Source: Salvator merianae
Taxonomy: Eukaryota > Chordata > Lepidosauria > Squamata > Teiidae
Assembly: GCA_003586115.2 (NCBI GenBank)
Contig: QVOM02000090.1
Coordinates: forward strand, 9,116,081-9,180,080
Reading direction: 5' to 3'
DNA length: 64,000 nt
The first letter of the stretch is position 1. Every line of letters begins with the position of its first letter. The translations under genes and the position numbers were made by a program. The notes below the pieces were generated by a model. That model was not told where the DNA came from. It did no database searches and was given only the letters and a program-made list of their open reading frames with translations. Shown in pieces: positions 19,901 to 26,585 of the stretch.

Positions 19901-22848
19901 TTTCTGCCTCCTCTGCCTCGTCTCCCTCCTCAGATGAAGACGACTCTTCTGCTGGCACTACTTTCGATCTTAGGTACTCCATGTCGGATAGCCCCTTCCT
20001 GGCTGCTGCTTTTCCTGCAGAGATTCTTTCCTTTGCTGGTTGAAGGGAGGAGGGAAGAGGGAAGAGCAAAACAGGCCCACCCGAGGCATCAATGAATCAT
20101 TTTAATTTATTGTTCTTCTATTGTTGTTCAGTGGTTTCCAAACTGTGTCCCTCTAGATGTCTCTGAACAACTCCTCCCAGCATTCTCCTTCCAGGATTCC
20201 ATGCCAGCCCCCGTGGAATGCTGGGAGTTTTTGTCCAGGAATATGTAGAGGGGCACAATTTGAGAACCACTGGCCTACTTATAGTCCTTGCAGGGACAAC
20301 CCACATAACCTAAATACCCCAATTACTGTGAGAAACGCTACCTTCTTGTTCTTCCTCGCGGTCTTCAGCTTCGGCTTCACTTTGGCTCTCTGACACATCG
20401 GAATCAAAGTTCAGGTAATCACTGGCCTGCTTTGCTTTGCTCTTGCTGGGTTCCTCAGCTTTGGTGTCGTTGGACCACGTCGCCACCTGAGACCGTTTCT
20501 TGTGCACAGCCAAGAAGTCTTGGAATGCTTCTTCTTCTTCTAGCTGTTAAGATGGAAGGTGGGGGTAAGAGAAAAGGAAGTAGATCTGTTCCCAAGGTGA
20601 TAGGAAGGAACTCCTGCTCCTCCACAGATACTTGATGTACAAATGGACCCCAATCCTATACATTTCTACACTGTTGATATTTGCAAGGTTTTTTAAAAAT
20701 TTCTTCTTGCATTTGCCCCACACTCAAACTTCTCTCAGCAGCTTCTGTTTTCAAAGTATGTAACACCAGAGGTGCCTAATATGGAGATCTCCAGACCTAC
20801 TGATTTAATACTCTCATTAACCTGTCACTCGTTTGATAAGATTTAATGCAACAAATAAAAATAACCCCTTCCCACTGACCATACTAGCTAAGAATGATGG
20901 GAGTTACAATATAACAGCATCTTGGTGACCACATGTTCAGCACTTTGGGTGCACTCAAGGCCTACTTGATACCATGCTCTCCCACATCAGCAATGCCCCA
21001 CCCACAAGCAATCCTTACACATCACCCCCACAAATTGGTCAGACTTGCCTCTTGTAATTCTCCTGGTAAAGCTGTCTTCTTTTTGCCCTGAGACTAAAAA
21101 AATAAAGGCAGGAGAAATGTTAACATCTTGCAGAATACTGCAGTATAGAACACCATAGAGTATTTTTGGCACAGAAATAAAAGTTAGCACTTAGAAATCT
21201 TACTTTCTCCAGTTCTGTGTGACACAAACTGTTTGTGGGCTTGCTGGAAGATCCCTTCAACCCAAGAGGTTTTGAAGAGTGCTTGCTCCATGCTTTGGGT
21301 TTTAGTGGGTCACCAAAGGATTTGCAGTACTCCACCTACAAAAAAGACAGGCGTGATTACAACGAGAGGGTCACCATTCTTTTTCAACAGCGGAGAACAA
21401 GGCTGCAGTAGGTGTGCCTGGTACCTTCTTTATATGCATTTAGGAGACTGGCAAAGACACACCTATCAACCCTGGTCTTTCGTCGACAAAATAGCTTCCC
21501 CTTCTCACTTTCAGGCACTGTTCTTGCTTGTAGGATTTTTTTAGTCTTGTTTATAACCTTCCCTAAGACCTTTGAATAGAGAGTGGGATGAAAATACAAA
21601 TAAATGAATAAATAAATAGGTGACACTGGTGCCCTTCAGAGACTTTGGCCCAGAACTCAGCAGCAATGCATTTTTGTGCTTAAAAGCTGCATTTGTAGAG
21701 AAATAAGGCTCCACCATAAAAATATGATAAACTGATATCAGGCATAAGTAACTGAAGACACATGCCATCTACTAAGAACAGGTTCTTAGTGATAACTCTC
21801 CAATTGTGGATCACTTCAGAAATTTGCCGTCTGATATCCTCAAAGATTCGATTTATTTCTCAGCCTAAAATAGATCTCATTAGCCTGAATATTAGCAATC
21901 TAGATTAACAATGACAAGTTGCAGAAATGAAATATACTACATTTTATTGATTTATCTTTTTCTATATTTTAATTTTTTTCTGTTGGTCTTAAATTGCCAC
22001 TGTAATAGCTCATACATGCTCTGGGACCAGGGAGCAAAAGTAAATAAAAATAGGATTTTTAAATGTAAAGAAAAAGGCTTATCAATACACATTGTTTGGT
22101 ATAAATAAAGAACATAATCCCATGCCCACAACCATCATTATACCGTGACTCTGGCTGTGTCGATGAAGCTTTTGTTGAAATGAGCACACGCTGCTTTGGC
22201 GTCATCTTCAGACTTAAAGCCAATAAACCCAAATTTACGGAACTTGCCATCCTTGGTGAATTTCAAACAGCAATCGGTTAAAGTCCCAAAGGCTGCAAAA
22301 AGGCCTCGGAAGCGCTCTTCCTTCATCTGGGGGAAGGCAAGAAGACAGGATGTGATTGATTTATTCAGGCAATACTAAAAGAACAACAGTTTGCAGGTGG
22401 TTGGGGAAAGCTTATAAATGTGAATAAGTTTGCAAACGGCACAAACAAAAACACCATCTAATTCTAGACTTCATATTCTGTGTGACAACACTGGCTGAAC
22501 AAGAAGTTCTGTAGTCTCTTTAGCAAACATCACTGAGTCCAAGTTAGGACACAGGTGTTAATTCAGGCAACTGAAAAGTAAAAACGTAAGAACGAGAAAA
22601 GTGATATAATTCCTCTGTGTATCACCACTAGAAGTCCAGCTGTTAGAAAGCAGAAACAGGAGATTATTGCCCTCGTGTGGGAGAGAAACTAACGCTCCAA
22701 ACAGGTCTTTCCTCCGATTCAGCGAGGCTTTTCTCAAACAGTAATAACAAGCCCGGAGCCCAAGCGCGCCCGTCCTCCAGCCAGCCCTAACCCTCAGGAC
22801 GGTCCTTCTTACCCCATTGGGCAGGTTCTTCACAATAAGCCGCGACAT
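4800..22848 (-). CDS. RBM19: RBM19, multi-RRM nucleolar ribosome-biogenesis protein (21 coding exons, 3' end outside window)
   Basis: RBM19 (yeast Mrd1) acts in the nucleolus within the 90S/SSU processome and is needed for early cleavages that release 18S rRNA. The spliced frame gives 848 residues plus 2 nt. RRM1 is at about 2-79 (RNP2 LIVKNL 4-9, RNP1 RKFGFIGF 42-49), RRM2 about 297-370 (RNP1-like TGYVFVDF 337-344), RRM3 about 404-480 (LFVRNL 407-412, KGFAFVTY 446-453), RRM4 about 587-659 (ILVKNL 591-596), RRM5 about 725-805 (LFIKNL 728-733, MGFGFVEY 770-777). RRM6 begins at about 828 (ILVRNI 830-835) and is cut by the window. Acidic Ser/Glu-rich linkers separate the domains, including 12 consecutive Glu (707-718). 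Exon order, phases and sequence follow vertebrate RBM19 throughout. Human RBM19 is about 960 residues, so roughly 110 residues are missing beyond position 1. The identification is secure; individual exons are listed separately. Confidence 0.97.
5842..5897 (-). CDS. RBM19: RBM19 coding exon 20
   Basis: Codes residues 792-809 plus two bases ([18 protein letters not shown]), the last strand of RRM5. Acceptor TTTTGTAG, donor GTAAGC, ends in phase 2. Confidence 0.92.
6257..6336 (-). CDS. RBM19: RBM19 coding exon 19
   Basis: Codes G765 (split) to Q791 including RNP1 SMGFGFVEY (769-777) and AQKALKQLQ of RRM5. Acceptor TTTCTAG, donor GTAATG, ends in phase 0. Confidence 0.95.
6480..6660 (-). mobile_element. 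MIR/reptile tRNA-SINE-like fragment
   Basis: On the minus strand it reads as a tRNA-like head (GTGGGTCCAATCTCCCA-like) and a tail resembling AGCCTAACCTxxCT...GTTGT. It is strongly diverged and lies in RBM19 intron 18. Confidence 0.4.
7801..7861 (-). CDS. RBM19: RBM19 coding exon 18
   Basis: Codes residues 745-764 plus one base (VFSKVG, then SKKKDKA), helix 1 to strand 2 of RRM5. Acceptor TCCCAG, donor GTACTT, ends in phase 1. Confidence 0.93.
8185..8354 (-). CDS. RBM19: RBM19 coding exon 17 (poly-Glu and start of RRM5)
   Basis: Codes D688 (split) to E744. Twelve consecutive Glu (707-718) come from a GAA/GAG run, then [14 protein letters not shown] opens RRM5 (RNP2 at 728-733). Acceptor TTTTCCAG, donor GTAAAG, ends in phase 0. 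Human RBM19 also has a Glu run here. Confidence 0.95.
8385..8690. repeat. Dispersed repeat, related to 1559-1660, with internal duplication of its end
   Basis: CTTTTCTAGCCTAGA(A/G)TGTT occurs twice (about 8497-8517 and 8661-8682), and the left part matches 1559-1660. It lies in RBM19 intron 16 just upstream of exon 17. Confidence 0.45.
9077..9256. mobile_element. Palindromic MITE, family B (copy 1)
   Basis: A 180-bp near-perfect inverted repeat. The ends are GGCCCTTTCTGCACTTGG and its complement; the arms share AATAGGGACCTGCCATC and TGCTAGTGCA. It lies in RBM19 intron 16. Two more copies lie at 13.2 and 54.9 kb. A target-site duplication could not be fixed. Confidence 0.75.
10559..10811. repeat. 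TG/TC-rich microsatellite
   Basis: About 250 bp of interlaced TGTG, TCTG and TCTC units. It is open in several frames only because of its simple composition. It lies in RBM19 intron 16, about 300 bp downstream of the exon 16 donor in gene sense. Alternating purine/pyrimidine TG runs could form Z-DNA. Confidence 0.95.
11107..11224 (-). CDS. RBM19: RBM19 coding exon 16
   Basis: Codes residues 649-687 plus one base: PLYLEWAP closes RRM4, followed by a disordered linker. Acceptor GCCTCAG. I place the donor at G|GTAAAG because that phase joins the next exon; the linker itself is poorly conserved. Confidence 0.88.
12054..12218. repeat. 33-bp minisatellite, five units with 66-bp alternation
   Basis: Five units start at 12054, 12087, 12120, 12153 and 12186. 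Units 2 and 4 read ATGGTGTAC..., units 3 and 5 read ACGGTGTTC..., so the array grew by duplicating a dimer. It lies in RBM19 intron 15, about 100 bp from the exon 15 donor in gene sense. Confidence 0.95.
12315..12515 (-). CDS. RBM19: RBM19 coding exon 15
   Basis: Codes residues 582-648, most of RRM4: [31 protein letters not shown]. The canonical RNP1 aromatics are degenerate (VTAIVEF), as also in the human protein. Acceptor TGGTCCAG, donor GTAAGC, phase 0 at both ends. Confidence 0.95.
12746..12856 (-). CDS. RBM19: RBM19 coding exon 14
   Basis: Codes residues 545-581 ([20 protein letters not shown]), continuing the conserved inter-RRM helical segment. Acceptor TTGGCAG, donor GTAAGG, phase 0 at both ends. 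Confidence 0.95.
13176..13355. mobile_element. Palindromic MITE, family B (copy 2)
   Basis: Same inverted-repeat structure and internal blocks as 9077-9256 (CCTTTCTGCACT, AATAGGGACCTGCCATC, TGCTAGTGCA). It lies in RBM19 intron 13. Confidence 0.75.
13801..13897 (-). CDS. RBM19: RBM19 coding exon 13
   Basis: Codes S512 (split) to H544 ([20 protein letters not shown] and on), the conserved NWNTLFMG region between RRM3 and RRM4 characteristic of RBM19/Mrd1. Acceptor GCCTAG, donor GTGAGT, ends in phase 0. Confidence 0.95.
14325..14443 (-). CDS. RBM19: RBM19 coding exon 12
   Basis: Codes residues 473-511 plus two bases: [14 protein letters not shown], the last strand of RRM3, then a lysine-rich linker ([11 protein letters not shown]). 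Acceptor CTTTTAG, donor GTTTGT (weak but supported by frame and homology), ends in phase 2. Confidence 0.92.
14505..14650 (+). mobile_element. L2/CR1-type LINE 3' UTR fragment
   Basis: Plus-sense copy of the family at 49.2 kb: CACACCTATTTATCTTTGCC, CTTTCAGGCTACTGCTTTAT, GTTGTAACCCATTCTGAGACC. It abuts exon 12 of RBM19 on its intronic side. Confidence 0.7.
14870..14895. repeat. (AAACC)n microsatellite
   Basis: About five AAACC units in RBM19 intron 11, roughly 50 bp from the exon 11 donor. Confidence 0.95.
14944..15074 (-). CDS. RBM19: RBM19 coding exon 11
   Basis: Codes G429 (split) to Q472, the centre of RRM3 with RNP1 KGFAFVTY at 446-453 and the strongly conserved FPEHAVKAF. Acceptor TTTGCAG, donor GTACGA, ends in phase 0. 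Confidence 0.95.
16134..16334 (-). CDS. RBM19: RBM19 coding exon 10
   Basis: Codes residues 362-428 plus one base: the end of RRM2 ([10 protein letters not shown]), an acidic linker, then the start of RRM3 with RNP2 LFVRNL and [10 protein letters not shown]. Acceptor ATGACAG, donor GTAGGT, phase 1. Confidence 0.95.
17461..17532 (-). CDS. RBM19: RBM19 coding exon 9
   Basis: Codes G338 (split) to M361 plus one base, including the RNP1-like YVFVDF of RRM2. Acceptor CCACAG, donor GTACGC, phase 1 at both ends. Confidence 0.94.
18416..18494 (-). CDS. RBM19: RBM19 coding exon 8
   Basis: Codes residues 312-337 plus one base (begins QNVKEFL, ends NAHGNKT), the helix and second strand of RRM2. Acceptor ATAG, donor GTAAAA, ends in phase 1. 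Confidence 0.93.
18770..18845 (-). mobile_element. Fragment of the CTGCTGGATCAGGCC-type reptile repeat
   Basis: GGGCCACTGTGTGAGA and CTAGACTAGATGGGC are the complement of the head of the element at 61054-61450. It lies in RBM19 intron 7. Confidence 0.5.
19349..19429 (-). CDS. RBM19: RBM19 coding exon 7
   Basis: Codes residues 285-311, ending [11 protein letters not shown], the first strand and loop of RRM2. Acceptor GCCACAG, donor GTAAGC, phase 0 at both ends. Confidence 0.94.
19782..20035 (-). CDS. RBM19: RBM19 coding exon 6 (acidic linker)
   Basis: Codes residues 200-284. It contains [11 protein letters not shown], the counterpart of human LSDMDYLKSKM, followed by a low-complexity Ser/Glu-rich tract with several possible CK2-type sites. 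Acceptor CAACCAG, donor GTATGT. The linker after the conserved block differs strongly from mammals, as expected for disordered sequence. Confidence 0.93.
20129..20272. mobile_element. hAT-like palindromic MITE (CAGTGG ends)
   Basis: 144 bp flanked by CAGTGGTTTCCAAACTGTG and the complementary form CACAATTTGAGAACCACTG. The CAGTGGTT... ends are typical of hAT (Charlie-like) elements. The flanking 8-mers no longer match. It lies in RBM19 intron 5. Confidence 0.65.
20342..20543 (-). CDS. RBM19: RBM19 coding exon 5
   Basis: Codes residues 133-199 plus one base. It carries the conserved block SDYLNFDSD and an acidic Ser/Glu tail. Acceptor TTAACAG, donor GTAGCG, ends in phase 1. Confidence 0.93.
21049..21093 (-). 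CDS. RBM19: RBM19 coding exon 4 (followed by a GC-AG intron)
   Basis: A 15-codon exon, residues 118-132 ([15 protein letters not shown]), matching the lysine-rich linker before the [10 protein letters not shown] segment. The acceptor is TTTTTTTAG. The donor reads AG|GCAAGT, the consensus of a GC-AG intron. The next exon begins in phase 0 and continues the expected protein, so the GC donor is the simplest reading. Confidence 0.88.
21204..21335 (-). CDS. RBM19: RBM19 coding exon 3
   Basis: Codes residues 74-117 (starts [10 protein letters not shown]), the end of RRM1 and the following basic linker with the AWSKH motif seen across vertebrate RBM19. Acceptor TTTTTGTAG, donor GTAAGA, phase 0 at both ends. 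Confidence 0.94.
21415..21615 (+). mobile_element. L2/CR1-type LINE 3' UTR fragment
   Basis: Contains CACACCTATCAACC, CACTTTCAGGCACTG, CTAAGACCTTTGAATAGAG and a tail of AAATAAATGAATAAATAAAT. It is the same family as 14505-14650 and lies in RBM19 intron 2. Confidence 0.7.
22144..22326 (-). CDS. RBM19: RBM19 coding exon 2
   Basis: Codes residues 13-73, the core of RRM1 with RNP1 RKFGFIGF at 42-49. The acceptor is CCCCCAG; the donor is GTATAA. Phase 0 at both ends, 61 codons. Confidence 0.95.
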
Positions 22849-23480
22849 GCTGCGACTGTTACGGTTTCTCCTCCTTTTTCGTACCCGGGTCGCGCTCAGA
22901 CAGCTGGAAAAACAAAAAGGAAATCAGCCCAGATAGTCACACGCTGCCGTCAGGGCGCCGCCATGTTGTGCGCCGGGTGGAGATCACATGACGCAGCGAC
23001 CTTGCAGCAAGGCGGCGCCTGCGCGCTGGGGATCACGTGCATCGCCGCGTGACAGGGATCCGGAGAAGAAGCAGCGCAGCAAGCGGGTGGGTGGGTTGGA
23101 GGCGTCGTGTGACTCACGCAGCCTTGCAAATATAAGACACGCGTCCGGTTGAATGGCGACGGTTGGTAGGGGGAAATAGGAAAAGGCAGAGATAATGACG
23201 CCTTCTGCCCCCCTAATGCCCCCGTTTTCCCTGCCGCCATGGCTGCCTCCTGCCCCTCCCCCCCGCCACGTGCGCAATGCCCTCACTGCTACTACTGCAG
23301 CCTCGTGATACCCCAATGCCTCCCGCTGCCCCCCCACTGCCCCCTACCCCCCCTTACGTTTTACCACAGGGCCTCAGGTGACAATGTCGGTACGGTAAGG
23401 TGTAACCCGGCTGGAGGAGGCCGAAAACGGCCTCCGGCCCCTCTCCAGCCTTGGGACGGGCTAAAACACGAGTGTGACCA
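22690..23480 (-). promoter_or_regulatory. RBM19: RBM19 CpG-rich promoter and 5' UTR region
   Basis: GC- and CpG-rich compared with the flanks and spans the start codon. A YY1-like GCCGCCATGTTG (22957-22968) lies about 110 bp upstream of the ATG and a second GCCGCCATGGC is at 23233-23243. Two perfect CACGTG E-boxes are at 23034-23039 and 23267-23272; E-boxes bound by MYC/USF are common at ribosome-biogenesis genes. No clear TATA box was seen. Transcription probably starts at about 22.87-22.97 kb, which is inference. Confidence 0.7.
22813..22848 (-). CDS. RBM19: RBM19 coding exon 1 (start codon)
   Basis: Codes residues 1-12 ([12 protein letters not shown]), the first strand of RRM1 with its RNP2 motif. 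The ATG has A at -3. The donor GTAAGA follows directly and the exon ends in phase 0. The same N-terminus is typical of vertebrate RBM19, which fixes the start. Confidence 0.95.
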
Positions 23481-25040
23481 TGGCCTAAATATGGGTATCT
23501 TGCATGGGAAACTTGTCAGTTTCTGTGCATGCAAATAGGCCTTGAAAGTTCGTATAACTGTCTTATCTATGAAGTCTTTTTCCAAACTCGGACCCAGCCT
23601 TTGCTAGTCCTGGGTCTTTTAATGTTCTGGCCTCCAGCTCTCAATAGCTCTGCTATAACTTGCAACTGGAATGAAACGTTTGGAAGGTTGCGTAAAAAAG
23701 ATTGGTTGGAGCCTGAGCCAGATCTGTGACCATATACAGGTGTGGGGAACCTGCTTTCTCGTAGATGGTGTTGATGAAACAGTATATAAACATTCAAAAG
23801 GAAAATGAAGGTAGCTTAAGACAAAGCAGCGTTAAAATTCGTTCATGTTTCATAGATCTTCACTCATTCATCTGCCCTGAAACAGAGCCTGCAAGAAGGG
23901 AATGGTGAAAAGGTTTCCAGTGGGTGGACGTAGAGAGGGGCGGTAGAGGGAGGCGGAAAAGGAGTATTTGCAGCTCTGTGGACACTCAGCCCAAGGGTCT
24001 TCTCTGAGAATTTTACTTTTGCAGCATCATTTATGATCAACAGAGGGCACTTTTAGCTTGCTTATGTATGCTCCTTCGAAGAAATCACCCTCCAAGGCCA
24101 GCATTTTGGAGGAGGAGAGAAGACCATTCAAGCAAGTAACTCTCTCTTATTTGCTGCCTAAGAGGATGAGGGCCAATTGTTTGGCATATATTGCTCTGTC
24201 TCTGCGGTAGCATCAAAGAGTCTATAGGATTTAAGAATTTCCAAAGCGACTTTGCAAATATGGCTATTCTATCACCTGTTGCTTTGTTCAAGGTCCTACA
24301 ATCGACTATTCTGATCGTCAACAATTGTTGCCTTGCCACAACTTTGCCTCCATGAGCCTGGGAGGAAAATTGGGGGGGGGGGGATGCTGCAAAATGGTAT
24401 TAGCTGCATCAAGGACAACAGGCTAGAGGTAAGTATGTGTGCTAAGTGCGTCCACACCGTGTGGAGACCCGCCTGACCAGGAACTGCTATCCTGCATATG
24501 CTAACTGGAGACAACAGCGGCTCATATTTATTTGTCTGGCTGCAGAGTTTTCCCCTCAGAGCAGTAGAAGCACCAGTGCATACTGCTTGGACCTTGGGGC
24601 ATGATCCTATGAACTAGCCCCTGTGGAGAAGCCACACGAGACGCGTAGCCCTGTGAATGCCAAGCGGTGAGACCTTCCAAGTCATTGACTCGGAGGAAGA
24701 GCTGTAGGCAACTTTGTGCTCAAAGCCAGGCTCCTGTCTTGTTAAGTGATTTCAGCTGGTTCCTTCTGGTCAAAGAGAGCAGTTACTCTTCGTGGCTACT
24801 CTGCTATGGTTAGCATAAAGCGTAAATGAAACTTATAACACTATTAAAAACAATTATAAAACATAGTTCAGATACAGCCCGCTGCTGCTTGCTGCATCCC
24901 TGCAGCTCCAGATGTAGGTGCTTAAGAGCAGCAGCTGCAGCTCCAATAAATAGGCAGATGTCCTCCAACTTGGGTTTGGGCAGCAGCAAGCAGCTCTCTT
25001 TCAGCGACGGCGGCAGCAGCGTCCTTGCACACGCTTTCCT

Positions 25041-25107
25041 TTTCTCTTACACAACCATTGGACAAGATTTCATTTCCCTTTCTCTTACACTTCCATTGGA
25101 CAAGATT
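25041..25107. repeat. 38-bp direct duplication carrying CCATTGG
   Basis: TTTCTCTTACAC..CCATTGGACAAGATT occurs at 25041-25069 and again at 25079-25107, offset 38 bp. Each copy holds an inverted CCAAT box (ATTGG). Confidence 0.85.
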
Positions 25108-25424
25108 GTTGCTCCAGAGCCTGTATGGTGACACTTGGGGAAGGGCCAATATTGGGAGCTTGATGAAAATTACTTACCCGGTTTCCTTCTCTTTCCCTTT
25201 CAGGGAAAGGTGGTTGCTTTGCAGCCTGTGTGGTAAGAGTTGGGAGGGAGGGGTGATCAAACCGCAGAAAACAGAATGGCCACTTACTTCTGCACATTTA
25301 CAAAATATTTGCATATATGCTGATTTAGAAAAAGGATTGCAACTTACTTAGAAATACATTTTCTGTTTATTGTCCTATATACCTTGCGTTATATTCAACA
25401 GTGCATTTTAATCTATCTATCTAT

Positions 25425-25610
25425 TATTTTCATTTTTATCTCCCCCATACCCGAAGGTCTCTGGGCGGGTTATAACATTAAAAAGTAACATAAAAACGAA
25501 CATACTAAAACAATAACAGTGTCTGAAAATTGGGAGGAAAAGCTGTTTCCTTATTTAGCCAAAGGCCAAGGCAAAGAAGTGCCCTTTTAGTCTCCTTGAA
25601 TCATGCTTTG
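25425..25610 (-). mobile_element. L2/CR1-type LINE 3' UTR fragment
   Basis: Minus-sense copy: the plus strand shows CCCGAAGGTCTCTGGGCGGG followed by TTATAACATTAAAA, the complement of the tail family at 295-600. Confidence 0.75.
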
Positions 25611-26394
25611 ATCTGCAATGGATCAGAATGTGGTTCAGGGAGGTGAAAAAATGGTTTCTTAGTGAAGCCCTGGCCCCTGGTCTTTGGCCTCTCCCTCATG
25701 GTCTTGGTTTGCAAGCGCTGGTCTGCAGCTCCTGGGAAAAGGTTTTCCGGTGCTTCCGTTGGGATTCCAAGTACAGATAGTTCTGTCCACACCAGGCCTT
25801 TAAACTGGGCTTTAAAAATCTGGGTTGCATGGAGATTTATGCTGGGTGTGTTGCAGGGAAGCATTGCTTGCTTTCAGACAGAAGATACTTATTGTTAATC
25901 TTCATTTATAAATTTTATGGGTTTCTCACTCCATAAACTAAATGCTTAAAACCATAAGAAGGGAGTTCATTTTTATTACTCTGTTACTTACATTTGAAGG
26001 CAGCAACGTTGCTTCCTTCAGAAGCTATTGTACCTTTTGTGTAAAATAGCTACTGTTTTCCTCTGTTGCCATATTTTAGATGTTGCATCATCCTTGGCCA
26101 TTGCAGGTTGTGTGGAAATGAAGGCGTGCAGAACATGGTGTATGCAATGCCATTTTTATTGGATCAAATAGTGCCAATGTTATTAGCTGACTTCGAGGTT
26201 TAGCTAAATGACATTGCAGAGATTTGACTAGTAATATACGTGGGCATTTCCCTGCATTTATAGAGAGTTTATATGTGTGTGTGTGATCTTGTACTAGAGA
26301 GCCTGGAAGGTGATGCTTGTTGATCTTTTCTGTTGTCCCCTGTCTTCTCCATCCATCATTCTCTCCTTCTCCTGCTTTCCTTCTCTCCTTGTGT

Positions 26395-26585
26395 CTAAGT
26401 GGGCTCCAGGGAGGGCCGGGGCAACAGCTGCCTTTGATCAGGCCCACATCTGGGAGAGCCAACACAGCAGGGATGCTGAGCTGTGATCAAAGGTGGGAGC
26501 CCTCTGACAGCTGAGCGCTGTGTTAATATATAAGGGGTGGGCTGGCAGACCCCCGCAAGCCTCTCCCTGGGCCACGAGTCTGCTT
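26395..26585. promoter_or_regulatory. Candidate conserved non-coding element with paired TCF/LEF motifs
   Basis: A dense non-repetitive block. CTTTGATC (26432-26439) and GATCAAAG (26485-26492) form inverted TCF/LEF-type sites 45 bp apart, close to CAGCTG and CATCTG E-boxes. The flanking GGGCTCC/GGGAGCCC is also inverted. Conservation is inferred, not tested. Confidence 0.3.

Larger units (their letters stand above)
23481..26390. other. Intergenic, no gene seen
   Basis: Start of the gene-free interval upstream of RBM19. It holds a G12 run at about 24370-24382, a 38-bp direct duplication (25041-25107) and a LINE tail (25425-25610). The reading frames here show no recognisable protein. Confidence 0.6.

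Noticed and set aside
22950..23538. Open frames upstream of RBM19 suggesting a divergent partner gene
   Set aside because: The frames come from a CpG-rich region with few stops; no recognisable protein, and no divergent partner of RBM19 is known to me.
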